64,000 nt of DNA from contig PYIU01000004.1 in NCBI GenBank assembly GCA_003415625.1, positions 1,054,001-1,118,000 of the forward strand, written 5' to 3'. The notes beneath the pieces are model-generated. The model did not search any database and was not told where the DNA came from. It worked only from the letters and a program-made list of their open reading frames with translations. This document shows positions 1 through 11,300 of the stretch, piece after piece. How positions within the stretch are numbered: position 1 is the stretch's first letter; every line of letters begins with the position of its first letter. The position numbers were made by a program, and so were the translations under genes. Source of the DNA: Aquanectria penicillioides. Its lineage: Eukaryota > Ascomycota > Sordariomycetes > Hypocreales > Nectriaceae.

Positions 1-1801
1 TGCGCTTTTGATTTTAACGGGATTTGTAGTCGATGCAGCGGATTGGCTCGCATCTCCCTTCTGGTTGAGTTGCAGGGTGAATAGGTCTCCCCGCGCCGTG
101 ACAGCAGCAATCGTTTCTCCTCCCGATGTGATGTATTTGATCTCCCTCCGGCCTGGATCGTAGCGATTAGAGTAGGATGCAATCGTCAAGTTGTGGTTTG
201 TAAAAACATCGGGAACCGGGAACTTGACCAGATTATAGCCGTAGTTGCTGAAGACCCAAACTGTATGGTTCGAAAGTAAGCATATCGTCGCCTTATCGAT
301 GGCAGAAACCATATCAATAGGCGCCGCCAGGAGAGATGCTGCAACTTTTCTGGGCGTGTACTGCACGTCAAGAGACCTTGAATCCGCGTCCATCAAGGCT
401 AGTTGGCCCACATTTCGACCCCATGTATACAAGGAAGACCCGGTGTGTGCAACCGAATGATTTGCCGATGCAGCAACACCGATGACATTCTCCTTTTTGA
501 GAGAACCAAAGACTTGGCGCGGGGTAAGGCTCATCGGCTCCTCATCTGCCTTCATCGGAGGTGGGAGAACGTATCCAAGTTGTGAGTTTGAATTCAACCC
601 CCAGGTCCACAGCTCCCCATTGCCGGCGACAGCCATGGTATGATTCTGGCCTAACGCGACCTGGTGAACCTTCCTATCCACAAATGGGCCTTGAACTGGT
701 ACAAATTTGAACTGTGTGTTTTCGTCACCCAATCCGAGCCTTCCGCCTCGGCCAACACCACAGACATAGAGATTGGACACCGGGTCGGTGGTTAAGATGG
801 CGCTGTGGAGTTTGGACATGGCCGCGTCCTGAACCACCAATGGAGGATTACGTACTAATGTTGGGATTTCTTCCAGGTCTGGTAATGAAGCGGACGTGTC
901 CAGGTCCTGGTCAGCGATGTGGGAATGATAAAAGCGGCGGATGAGATGATCCGGTCGACTCAGATGAATTCGCTCTGGATACTGGCGATCATCTTCATCG
1001 CCCACTCCCAGCGATACGTTTTTGTTGCTCCCAAACACGAACAGTTCGTCACCATGAATAGGGGCATGCAGTCCATGGGAGGCTTTGGGTGCACTATTGA
1101 AGCGTGAACAAAGTAGTCGTAAGTAGAACAGACAAAACTCACTTGTGTAACCCATCCCCAACACTGTCACCACTATCAGAATCACTATCTGAACTGCTCT
1201 CTTCGTCGATACTCTTCAAAGATCGAGCTGCAATTGTGGAGCTGTAAAGGTCAAAGGGACTATTGCCCTCATGATCCTTTGTCTTTATCAATTGGCCGAC
1301 CTTGTTCACGGAGCTCAAGTTGTGGCTCGTCAAATCCATGCGCTCCCGCTCTAATAAAAGGCGCGCAATCGAAACATTCCCAGCATACAAGGATCTGTGC
1401 AAGGCATTCCAGCCACTCTCCGGGTCCTGAGTGTAAAGGTCGATGGCAGGGTGCTCGATGAGCGCTTGAACGAAGCCCCGGGCATTAGGGTCGGTTGAGG
1501 AGGCAGCTCGCAGCAGTAGGGTCAATCCGGTGTGATCGCGACTGTTAACTTCAGCTCGTCCGAGATTTGAGCTAGTATCTTTTGATTTCGCCGGCGTTAC
1601 GGGGTGTCCTGAACCTCGGCGCTGCTTCGTGGCGGATCGAGGGGAGGTGCCGAGCCCAACAGGGCTTCCACCTAAGAAACCACTTCCTCCTACGGCAGGG
1701 CTTTTGGAGACATTGTGATTATTATAGCTGGTAGGGGCCAGTAGACGCCGAAACTTGTCGACATCATTTTCCCAGTAGTATTTCCAAAGTAGGTGACTCA
1801 T
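1..1801 (-). CDS. Ankyrin/RCC1-repeat protein (IBTK-like), 5' part
   Basis: N-terminal part of a protein with ankyrin repeats followed by RCC1 repeats, the layout of the inhibitor of Bruton kinase (IBTK) and fungal BTB/RCC1 proteins. Exon 1 is 1801-about 1138 and exon 2 is 1093-1, still open at the window edge; the donor is GTGAGT and the acceptor TTCAATAG. The start is the ATG at 1801 (MSHLLWKYYWENDV); the frame extends further upstream only through non-ATG codons. Ankyrin-type segments include GWNALHRSLYAGNVSIARLL. Exon 2 encodes RCC1 blades such as ELFVFGSNKNVSLGVGD, LYVCGVGRGGRLGLGDE and LWTWGLNSNSQLGY. A BTB domain would lie outside the window, so the BTB/ubiquitin-adaptor role is inferred from family architecture and not seen. 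Confidence 0.85.
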
Positions 1802-1877
1802 GGGCGGGGGGGTGGAGGGAGGTTGCGGTCCCAAGCGCTCGAAACGGCACCTCGCTGTGAGTCTCGCGGATCACGGC

Positions 1878-1886
1878 TTATTTAAA
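1878..1886 (-). promoter_or_regulatory. TATA-like element
   Basis: On the minus strand this reads TTTAAATAA, about 77-85 bases upstream of the ATG at 1801. Position and composition suit a TATA element for the ankyrin/RCC1 gene. This is inferred from motif and distance only. Confidence 0.35.
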
Positions 1887-3207
1887 GGTGCGATTTAGAA
1901 GCGCCGGAGGATTCGGGAATGGCAGGGAGCGCCGTGTGTCGTGAAAGAGCGTTGCAGTAGAATTCGGTGCTGGCGAAGATCGCGACGAGTTCGGCTTGAG
2001 CGTGGGTGTAAGTTGCCACCTTGTAAAAGGGACTCGGAACTGATATGGGCGGATACGACGGGCGGAGTGCGTCGAGAGCAGTACTGAAGTAGGAGGCTTA
2101 AAACTCGAGGGATGGAGGTTTGTAGCGATGGATGCGAAAGTGGGAGATGAGGTAGGTCGAAGCGCGAATTAAGGATGTCGAGAAGCGAAATGCCAGGTCG
2201 TGGATGCGATGCTAAGAAGTGGCTTCCATGTGTTTCGTTCCCGAGGGGCCGATTGTGCGCGTCAGCACATGTCGTAGGCTACCCTACCCACCAAAACGGG
2301 ACTCTGCTTCTGTACCTCCCCACCTCTAGCAGCGCTCACAGCTCTACAACACCCTGTTCAGGCGGGCAACCTAGCGGGCACCTATCCAGGGACGCCGTTT
2401 TGGTGCCCACCACTGAGACCTAGGGCAACCAATCGAGCCGCCATTGGCCCACGCGTGCTCCATTGGCAAGCTCTCATGGCATCCCGCTGCGCTGGCACAT
2501 GGCTGGTGACTGCGTCTTCTATTTGTTGACGACACGAGGAAAGCAAGTCATGAGAGAAGCTCTGGGATGCGCATTTACCATGCTTCTCCGATTAAGATCT
2601 CATGTGATGCCAGGGACCTGATGCTGCACGCGGCAACGTCGTCATCGCCCATTTGTTGCGCCAATGGGCCATCGCAACGAATCCATGGTCCTAAGAGAGT
2701 GGGATTATTAGGCCTGTCCTGAATGGTTCGCGGGAACAATTAGAGGTACGTAGCAAAATGGCAATTGGATAGGTACTAGTACCTAGGCAGTTTGTGGCTT
2801 AATATCAATTAATTGCTGCCGGGTGCAGTTGTCCCAGCCACTGAAAGCTGCACAAGGACAAGCGGCGTTAGACCGGGTAGACCGGGGCTGGGAGCAAGAG
2901 TTATGCCTGGAAGCCAGAAACTCGCAGGCCCGAAGGAAGATCACCTCAACCTGCAAATAAACGCTTCTGTTGCGTGTCCGCTCCGCCAAGTTGAGTGTGT
3001 CTGTGTCATCACGTGCGCATCATCCAAAGGTGTCCAATATTGAGATGCCAATGGCTCCGGAGCCCGCCCTTCAATCTTTGGGGACTTTGAAATAATCATC
3101 CGTGCTATTAGGGATCATCTCACTCATCCGAGTCATTTCATAGTCAAGTCCTGTAATAGATAGGATCCTATTAGCGAAGTTTAACAACTAGTGGTGGTCA
3201 TAAAGGG
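1887..3207. other. Non-coding interval 5' of the ankyrin/RCC1 gene
   Basis: About 1.3 kb with no reading frame I can relate to a protein. It holds the CCAAT cluster and becomes more AT-rich from about 2.7 kb toward the pseudogene. Probably promoter plus decayed sequence. Confidence 0.6.
2428..2467. promoter_or_regulatory. Cluster of CCAAT boxes
   Basis: One CCAAT (2429-2433) and two inverted copies, ATTGG (2443-2447 and 2462-2466), lie within 40 bases; another CCAAT is near 2662. CCAAT boxes are bound by the fungal HAP/CBC complex. The cluster sits 630-660 bases upstream of the ankyrin/RCC1 gene. Function is inferred. Confidence 0.35.
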
Positions 3208-4059
3208 ATGCCCAATGCTTTGAATTGCCTTGAGATGGCATTCTTAGACAGTGAGACAATGGCAGCGTTGTCGGTCCAGCGGCCTCGCAAGGACCTTCTG
3301 AGAGAAGAGACCATCATTCGTCCGTGGGTTTTTGGTTATTCTGGGGATTCTCAATTGTCCAGTACCCCATGGCCTGAGGCGCCGCCGACGACATCACCAC
3401 CAAAATCGAATTCAAATATCAGGCGTGTGGGATTTCTCAGCATCGACGTTGATATGCTTCAAGAACGAGACCAAGTCATTCAGAAATTCCATGCTGGCAT
3501 CTCAGTTCTTGATGCTCAATCTCTCCGAAACCTGCTATTTTGCTCACCTGATTCTGATAAGATAGCGGGAACCCAGATTATCCGCAAGTGACATTATCTT
3601 GTTGGAGACCCTGGGCACTCTCATACCAAACCAAACGCATGCTCATTTGGGAATCAGAAGGCAATTTCATTCGCAGAATTTGAGGCAAAACTCAAATAAG
3701 TGTTGTACGGTCGAAATTATATTCTCGTCTTCCAGGGAGGTAGACAGGAGCTTTCGGTATTGCACAGATTAAAAATCGAGCTTAGCCCTCTCTATATCAT
3801 TTACGCTATCAAGGCTGCACAGCATCCACTTCAACTATTTTACAGATCTAGTCTGCAAAACTTGCTGGAGGAATTTAGGATACTATTCGCGTGCCTTCAT
3901 ACTGGCAGAAATGACGCACATTTTGCGCTCCGCGCCCTTCTCATGATTGCTGTCAGAGATACAGAGCGTCAATTGGACAACCCTCCAAATTGGGTACCGA
4001 TATTCAAATCAGTTGCTCATGCTCCACGACCACCTGACATCGAAGAAAAACTGCCATGA
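3208..4059 (+). pseudogene. Decayed Gfd2/YDR514C-like nuclease-domain gene
   Basis: One reading frame across the interval resembles the fungal Gfd2/YDR514C C-terminal domain, an RNase H/DEDD exonuclease-like fold. It is interrupted by TGA at 3589-3591 and TAA at 3697-3699. Between the two stops the frame still reads family-like sequence (HYLVGDPGHSHTKP, then CSFGNQKAISFAEFEAKL). Family-like blocks are FLSIDVD, LVFQGGRQELSVLHRL, then YAIKAAQHPLQ and NDAHFALRALLMIAV. Catalytic positions look degraded: the first block ends in Asp instead of Glu, and the block expected to carry an acidic 'DT' reads 'YA'. Both stops could come from one C-to-T change (CGA to TGA, CAA to TAA), compatible with repeat-induced point mutation. 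A Lys/Arg-rich stretch in another frame (about 4035-4188) may be the displaced C-terminus. Family assignment is from recalled motifs, so moderately sure. Confidence 0.65.
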
Positions 4060-4189
4060 TAAAACAGAAACGAAAAAAAAAGCGCCAGGAGAAGCAAGAT
4101 GATACAATGCATGAGAGTCCAACGGCTCCGCATGACAGCCAACCTATTGGCCAGGAAGTCAATTCTACCACAGTCTCTGAACACAAGTA

Positions 4190-6171
4190 AATCTACCCCA
4201 AGGACTTATATCTTGATATGGGTACTAAGGGATTTGAATGATTGCTCGAGTCGAGCCGTGGTACCAACGTCCCCTATTTTAGATCGACTGCCTTGTCGAA
4301 TGTGCCATGACCATGGCCCCCTCCTAGAAAATGACGGATATGGTACATCTCGCGTTCCAGGAATTGAATAAAACGAGGGAACAAGAAATACCTAGTAAAT
4401 GACAGGTGTGTCCATATTATTGAGCCAACAGTTCTACTAATACTCAAACATTGAGAGATTGCTTCAGGTACTGGTTTCGAATCAGGTCTCGGCACCATCT
4501 GAAGTGCTCGGACCTGGGGACGGAATAATAAAACTCCCTCTTGTCTGTTACATACCCCTTTGTGCCTCGTATGTCAGGTGTTCGCTCTGGCTCCAGGTAG
4601 TCTGCGGATAGAGAGCCCCGGAGCGGCAGCTGGTGATGGCGGGAGCTGGCCGGAGCTTGCCCTGCCGGTGGGAGGTGGGTTGTGGATTGAAAATACTGTG
4701 CATACATGCTCTAATTTCAGCTTCCACGTGGGTCCATTACAGCACAGAGCTCTGGCCCTCCTCCTCCTCCTCTCACCAGTCACGTCTCCTGGGTGGATGG
4801 AAAAGATAAAAGGACGAAGGGGATTGATCTGGGGTACAGAAAATGTTCGGCAAACTGGGTCCGAACCCTTGGAAACCTTTCGATAATCAGGTAAAGGTGA
4901 AGATCCCCAGGTCCGAAACGTCCTGATTCATCCCAGACGCTAGACTGGATGTGTCCACTTCCGCTCGGTCGACGGGGCTGGACAGTTGTGACAACCAGTG
5001 AGCAGGGGGTATGGCGGGGTTTATTTCGGTCAGAGAGCAATGACCATGGATGATGGCGATGGTGATTATTGAGAAGGGTTTGGAATGGATTCTTGTGAGG
5101 TCAATTCGGTGAGTGTGACACTGGATCTAGATCTAAAGTGTAAAGTACCTAGTTATAGATTGAGTGGCGCGCAATCCGGATCGGATCTCCTTCCATTTCT
5201 CTCTCTCAGTCGGCTCGGCACCCCCAACATGCACGCAACCGGCAACTTACCGCGAGTGTTCAGTAAGTGACGTTGCCGGTCTCGTGGCTCTGGCGGAGGA
5301 TTGTTTAGCAGAGCCTATCAGGGCCAAGTAGCCGAGACAACTGCCCTGCAAGGACAAGGGGCCGGGGCGAGGCAAGGGTTTCTTAATGCCGAATCTCGCC
5401 ATCCAGGTATTGGCTATTTCTATTTGGCGGAGTTCGGTGCACACTGCACAGCTGTGTGCTGTGTCGCAGTGCAGATCGATTTTTTTCCTGTTGGTAGCCT
5501 TGCGTCCGTCACCGGTGACAAACGCCTCACCTACGAGCAATTTTAGGTAAGTAGCTTTGGTCGCAGGCACGTCAGGGATTGGAGGAGGGATTGGGGTTCC
5601 AAATAAGGAAAGCTCGCAGCATCCCGAGAGCAATTGCAGGACAAACCCGCTCCAGGGCTCTTCTTCTCAATTGAGCTTCCGTATCCGTATCTGGCTGGGG
5701 CCGGGCTGGCCTGGGGTTTTAGCTGCTAATCCCGACAGCATGTGTGTACCTGCGGACAGCCGGCAAAAACAAGACAATCCCGCCGGGCCCACTGGCGCAA
5801 AAGCAGAGACCACCGTCTCTCCTCACTGACGCCGCGCGCGTGCCTCCACTCCACACACGATTTTGAGCGCTAAAAGTTGCGACTTAGGGTGGGTGGCACC
5901 GACCACGGACTGCCACGGAGTGTGGGGTCGCTGGTTTTCGGCATGTTATCACACAAACCGATAAGCCCATTTGACAATGGCCAACCACTAACCATCTCCA
6001 ACAAATTCCCTCCCCGGCCCGGTATTCGCTCGGAGGTCGCCATCTTGCTCTGACTAGTTACCTCTCTCTCACTTCTTTCCTTCAGCCTTTCTCCTTCTTT
6101 CTTCTCCATCCCCCTCTGTCTGTCTTTGTGTCTCTTCGTCTCCAAGTGTCCGGCCAGACCTCATCGTCACC
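4190..6171. other. Non-coding interval upstream of the carrier gene
   Basis: Nearly 2 kb without a convincing gene. Short open frames on both strands show no recognisable domain. The last 120 bases before the carrier ATG are rich in CT runs (about 6060-6140), typical of fungal promoters and 5' leaders. Confidence 0.6.
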
Positions 6172-7432
6172 ATGTCTACCAACGAGAAGCCCCTCCCCTT
6201 CGCCTACCAGTTCGCCGCTGGTGAGTCTTCCCCTCCAAGCTGCCCCAGCGCCGCGTCGCCACACTGCATGGCCCATTCACTGACTTTTTGCGATATAGGC
6301 GCCATTGCTGGTGTCTCGGAGGTACGACAGTGCCGACTCCCCATCCTTGAGGATTGTTGCTAAGCCCTCGTCCGATCTAGATTCTGATCATGTATGCAAA
6401 TTCCAATCTCGCTGCTTCGCCGAGAGCACACTGCTAACCTTCTCACAGGTACCCTCTTGACGTGGTCAAGACCCGAGTGTACGAGCCGCCTCCAAACCAC
6501 ATCGCACCAAACAATCAATTGCTAACGAACACAGGCAACTCCAGACCGCCGCTCCCGGCAGCCCAGACGCCTACAATGGCATGCTGGACTGCTTCCGCAA
6601 GATCATCAAGAATGAAGGGTAACAATTGCGCAAATCTCCCCATTTGCGCCGTCGCGTTGCTGACCATGCCCCAGTTTCTCCCGTCTCTACCGCGGAATCA
6701 CTGCCCCCATCCTTATGGAGGCTCCCAAGCGTGCGACTAAGTTCGCCGCCAACGATGAGTGGGGTAAGGTTTACCGCAACATGTTCGGCGTCAGCAAGAT
6801 GAACCAGTCTCTCTCTATTCTCACCGGCGCCTCCGCTGGTGCAACCGAGGCCATCGTTGTCGTCCCCTTCGAGCTCGTCAAGATCCGTCTCCAAGACAAG
6901 GCCTCCGCCGGCAAGTACAACGGCATGCTTGATGTTATCGGCAAGACCATCAAGCACGAGGGCCCTCTCGCCCTCTACCAGGGTCTTGAGAGCACCATGT
7001 GGCGACACGTTCTCTGGAACGCCGGTTACTTCGGCTGCATCTTCCAGGTCCGCCAGCTTCTCCCCAAGGCCGAGAGCCCACAGGGCAAGATGGGCAACGA
7101 CCTCGTCTCCGGTGCCGTCGGTGGCACTGTCGGTACCATCCTCAACACTCCCATGGACGTCGTCAAGAGCCGAATTCAGAACACCGTGAAGGTTCCCGGT
7201 CAGGTCCCCAAGTACAACTGGGCTTGGCCTGCTGTCTTCACCGTCGCCCGTGAGGAGGGCTTCGGTGCTCTGTACAAGGGTTTCCTTCCCAAGGTAAGTC
7301 AACAGATGGGAACATAATGAGTCTCCGAATATGCTGACCCCGCGCTAGGTCCTTCGTCTTGGCCCTGGAGGTGGTATCCTTCTCGTCGTCTTCACCACTG
7401 TCATGGACACTTTCCGCAGCTGGCAGAAGTGA
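6172..7432 (+). CDS. ODC1: Mitochondrial 2-oxodicarboxylate carrier
   Basis: Inner-membrane carrier of the SLC25 family, expected to exchange 2-oxoadipate and 2-oxoglutarate and so link lysine metabolism with the matrix. Seven exons: 6172-6220, 6299-6321, 6381-6391, 6449-6478, 6535-6618, 6675-7293, 7349-7432, giving 900 nt and 299 residues, the usual carrier length. The three repeats carry PLDVVKTR, PFELVKIR and PMDVVKSR, the PX[DE]XX[KR] signatures. The N-terminal PFAYQFAAGAIAGVSEILIMYPLD-type start is rebuilt only by joining the small exons; exon 3 is 11 bases. The segments APKRATKFAAND and SGAVGGTVGTILNTPMD fit the Odc1/Odc2 subfamily. Substrate is inferred by subfamily resemblance; the carrier fold itself is certain. 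Confidence 0.93.
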
Positions 7433-8323
7433 TCTCCCACTAAGAGTACGGGGACATGTAAACAAAACTATGGGGTCTGAAATGTACAGCAACACTACGT
7501 TGGGCGATAGAGCATATGGAGGACTTCCAGAGCTGATAAGAGCGGGGAACAATCTTCTTGATATATACTGATGATACCTACGGATCTGGTTGGTCGGGTC
7601 CTAGCAGTGATACGTCCGCTTCCGAGGAAAACTGCGTCGGATGGTGTTCGGCTCGTCAAATACACAGGGGGTGGGGTCTTTTTCATTGGGCTGGGCTTTT
7701 ATAGACGTTTCGTATCGATCTTTGGCCAATTCAATGCTACAAATTTTATCTATTCAAGAATCGTATTTCGCCTTTATCGGCCCATGAGACAACACCAGAG
7801 GCCATTGGTTGAGCATGTGCTCGCATAGTCAGCTTTCTACGAACCATGATTGACACTCGGCATAGTGTCAACTACGCCGAACTCGCTTTTCGTCGGCATT
7901 ATCTACGTTCCCACGAACAAGATAGATGGGTCTCCCTGTCCGTTATGCATGACTAAGTCCCGCTCCAACAAAGGATACTAGAAAGAGGCTCGAGCTTCAA
8001 TTGTAACAAGAAGTAGAGAATAAAAAGGCCGATATAAGATAAGCCAGCAGAGCAAGGTTTCACAATATGCCGATATTATTGTCAGAGGCGGTTCGGCTCA
8101 CGTTGCAACGTAAAACAGGTCGGGGTTTCCAAGTCAAATGCTATCATCAATCACCGATTATTTCTACCTACCTACATAGGCAGTCTGCTTAGCCAGGTAT
8201 GAAGTCTAATTGGCCAAACTAGTCCAGCTGAAGACATCCTTGCGGCATATTGATTGACACATCCTGCATGTCTCATTACACCTCGGCAAGCCGACGCAGG
8301 TCTCAACTGTTTAACGTCTGTGG
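7433..8323. other. Convergent 3' interval
   Basis: AT-rich 0.9 kb between the 3' ends of the carrier and the DUF6590 gene. No coding signal seen. It contains one short perfect inverted repeat at 7850-7871. Confidence 0.6.
7850..7871. repeat. Inverted repeat, 8-bp arms and 6-base loop
   Basis: TTGACACT, six bases (CGGCAT), then AGTGTCAA: a perfect stem-loop or dyad in the intergenic region between two 3' ends. There is no T-run, so it is not a bacterial-type terminator; it could be a dyad binding site or chance. Confidence 0.6.
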
Positions 8324-9517
8324 CTACGCAGTCGTGTTCATTGTCTCGATTGCCTTCCACTGGACAGTCGCCAAATACGCTCTATGCAGTCTAGGAAAGT
8401 CTCCCGTAGATATATGCCCTTCAATTGAGCACCTGTCCCTGTTGTTGTGAGTAATCTTTTCGGTGAGCTTGACCACCGTGCGACCGGTGATGAAAGTTGC
8501 CCTCGCCGGCCAAGACGGGTCACGAATGGCCACCAAAGGCTCCTCTTCAGACTCTTTAGGCTCCCAGTATGACTCGTCGCAGTCACGAACGCTAATGTAC
8601 TCATGCGCAATGTCTTCCCGTTCGCCAAGGCCTCGACCACAGTAGGTGTAAAGAGGGAGGCATGTGCAATGCTCGCCCCACATCTCTACGATGATCATCT
8701 TGCGATATTTGGAGTGGACAGGTCCAAATCCCGAATATGCCGTGTTCTCATTCGTAGGGTCAACGATGTTAGTACGAGCTTGGCTATGATGTGGTGCAGA
8801 GATAATGATCCCCGGCTTAAACTCGCTAGGGTGATGCTCCAAATCAGAGTCGCGCATGGAGTTCTCGACAGATCTGCCTCTGGCTAATTCAGCGTACGCC
8901 CTAGTCGCCCGCTCGAGAGATCGAGATGTAGGTGGCGAACGGCGGGGCCCCCGTGGACCATGTTTTTTGTTCTTCTGGATCCTGCCCCTGTTCCAAAGGA
9001 AGCTCCGAGGCTGCAAACGGCGGGTAGAGGATCTAGGAGAATTCACATCACTGCACTGTGACATCGTATAGTTTGATGTGCTACTAGCAGTGGGAGAGTC
9101 TAAATCGTCAGCAAACATAGGTAAGATCATCAAAGGTCTTTCATCAACGGTTGCATAGTCTGTTAGATGGTCAATAGGAATGCCGCAAGTATGAATGGTG
9201 TTGAATGACAATGCAGTTTCTCTCGGGCCTTTGGCAACAAGATCACTAGTGAAAGTATTGTCAGTTGGGTTTTCTTTGGGGATAGGAAGGGGATGACACT
9301 CCTCAATTTCTCCTTCCTCGAGGTAGGAAGAACATTCCGCGATTTCCCCTTCTTCGAGCCAGGTAGATGTGTCATTCTCTTCTACACCACTATTTGTGTC
9401 TTTTTCTTCAGTTTTCTGGAAATAACTGTCAGACTCCCGATTCGCATAAGGAGGTTTGACGAGCGAGCGCTTTGCCTCATGCTGCTTACGTGGAGACGAA
9501 GATCGTTCGGAAGCCAT
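8324..9517 (-). CDS. DUF6590-domain fungal protein
   Basis: Single-exon gene of 397 residues starting at the ATG at 9517 (MASERSSSPRK); the frame is open a little further upstream but without an ATG. The N-terminal half is polar and probably disordered, with a tandem acidic motif LEEGEIAECSSYLEEGEIEE, then an Arg-rich stretch (GRIQKNKKHGPRGPRRSP). The C-terminal half has the features of the fungal DUF6590 domain: FKPGIIISAPHH, the segment KYRKMIIVEMWGEHCTCLP followed by LYTYCGRGL, then HEYISVRD and a final IEGHISTGDFPRLHRAY. The biochemical function of the family is not known to me. The gene is flanked by long AT-rich intervals and stands alone. Confidence 0.75.
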   Translation of the reverse strand: MASERSSSPRKQHEAKRSLVKPPYANRESDSYFQKTEEKDTNSGVEENDTSTWLEEGEIAECSSYLEEGEIEECHPLPIPKENPTDNTFTSDLVAKGPRETALSFNTIHTCGIPIDHLTDYATVDERPLMILPMFADDLDSPTASSTSNYTMSQCSDVNSPRSSTRRLQPRSFLWNRGRIQKNKKHGPRGPRRSPPTSRSLERATRAYAELARGRSVENSMRDSDLEHHPSEFKPGIIISAPHHSQARTNIVDPTNENTAYSGFGPVHSKYRKMIIVEMWGEHCTCLPLYTYCGRGLGEREDIAHEYISVRDCDESYWEPKESEEEPLVAIRDPSWPARATFITGRTVVKLTEKITHNNRDRCSIEGHISTGDFPRLHRAYLATVQWKAIETMNTTA

Positions 9518-10450
9518 TGCGAATATTACGAGTTTGCTTTGCCTCGACAAGTAGATATCAGGTTGTTTGGTTGTCGTTGGGAATGTGGCCTCTCGTTTTG
9601 AATAAATAGAAAATCACCCAATTCCATCAACGTCGGGAGAGCCGAGTCTGGCTTTGGGCTGAGGACATGTTCGGGGTTCAACATTTGCACTGGTGTTCCT
9701 TGCAGTCTGTTCTACGCTCAACAGGGTGTGTCTTGAACACAAAGAAGTGTTCAGGTATTGATTGCGGCATGTTCATTGTTACACTTTTGGGGGTCAATCG
9801 GGGTCAAGTTCTGAAGATTTGGGGTCTAGATGATCATATCACCGTTCCTAGGATTATCTTTGAGGTGCAAGGATCGATAAGATTGATGTTCTTTGAGCAT
9901 GCATGGAGTAAGTTTTGGATAGGAAGGATTTCACCTGCTGTCTCATATTATGTAGCAATGGCGAGTGTTATACCACTCTCGGGAGGTAGATGGCACCGTA
10001 CACTAAAATGCCCAATGGTTCTTCTTGGTATGTTGTGTAATAAACTGTTGCATTCCGTTATTGGCTATATGGGTTTTGCTTAGCTCCATCAAAATTAAGG
10101 ACCTCTGATACGACATCGCTTCACCTTGTCACAAATCCACCCTGGCTCGCCTAGCATACATGATACCTCCTGATAGCTGAATTACCCGAGAGGCTAGAGC
10201 GATTTGAAAGTTCCAGCCCTATGTCGGGAGGAATGTTGAGAGCATAGAAACAAGGTGATTTAGTTAGTGGGTGGGTGGGTAGCTGGGAAGCAGCTTCAGC
10301 TATCGAGTCAATTAAGTTATCTTGACTCAGGGACATTTCTAGGCAGGGAACACCCAAAGAAGCTTGACTTCTTACTCAGCAAAATTCCAACCTAGGCTGC
10401 AAGGTCTTTCGTTTGGGTAGAAAAATGGAACGGGCTCCAAAGTGGAAAAA

Positions 10451-10468
10451 TGCTGCTGCTGCTGCTGC
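10451..10468. repeat. (TGC)6 microsatellite
   Basis: Six perfect TGC units in non-coding sequence about 1.2 kb upstream of the epsin gene. Confidence 0.9.
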
Positions 10469-11272
10469 AGGGTAGGGCAGGCAGAACTGATAAAGGGTTG
10501 GTGGTTAAAGAGGGGGACAGCTTGGCAGCCATGGCAGAGAGCTTGGCAGCCCGTCAGCCGGGCATTGGTGCCAGCGTCGGGTTGGGCGCATGAAAAAAAG
10601 GCGGACAGTGCCCATTCTGGCGACGTGGCTGGGGCGAATGATGAATCGTGCGGGTGGCCACCCGTGACGTAGGAGGTCAGGTACTAATGAACAGGTCCAG
10701 CGGAGCAGGGCAAGCCGAGACAGCGACAAAAAGAATTAACTCAGCCAAATGGGCGCCCTGTGGCTTGCGGTGCCAGCTATTTTTGTCTGCCGCGGGACCA
10801 CTGTTACCCACACCAAACTGTCACTGACTCCTGACACGGCAGAGACTGAGAGGAGGCCCCAGGTACTGTACGTAATCAGGCTGGGCTGCGCAGCCACTCT
10901 CGCTCTCGCCGCCGCTCACTGGCACCCCCGGGCGCCGCCCATTCCACCACCACCCACTGCTAACCAGCTGCTACTCTGGACAGTTAGAAGCAAGGAAAGA
11001 AGAGCAAAGAATTCATCTCCGTCCAGGCCGCCCGTCTAGGCAAAAAAACCTCTGGCTCCGCTTCATCCGTATCTTACACACCTCCTCAACCCACGGCCCT
11101 GTTGTGAGTTGCGAGTTTCGGCTCCTGCCATCGCTTCATCTTCCCCGTCCCCTGTTCTGTCTAGCCCTCTGCGTCATCCGCTGTGCTGGCTGTGCGCTTC
11201 TTCCCGCCCCGACCTCGACTCCTAAAGGCACTCACTCTCTCAATCTGTCACCCCACGAGCGCCGCAACCCGT

Positions 11273-11300
11273 AACCTCCAACCTCCAACCTCCAACCTCC
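11273..11300. repeat. Four tandem copies of AACCTCC
   Basis: Four perfect 7-base units in the CT-rich region about 400 bases upstream of the epsin ATG, probably inside promoter or 5' leader. Confidence 0.9.

Noticed and set aside
4470..4500. TTTCGAATC-like piece resembling a tRNA T-arm
   Set aside because: No matching acceptor or anticodon stems could be drawn on either strand.
4444..4707. 87-codon minus-strand open frame near the pseudogene
   Set aside because: Composition gives no family signal and it overlaps other equally weak frames.
6571..7302. 243-codon minus-strand open frame
   Set aside because: Antisense shadow of the carrier gene caused by its C-ending codon bias.
9667..10083. 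138-codon open frame on the plus strand
   Set aside because: No recognisable domain, AT-rich context, no splice continuity; probably chance.
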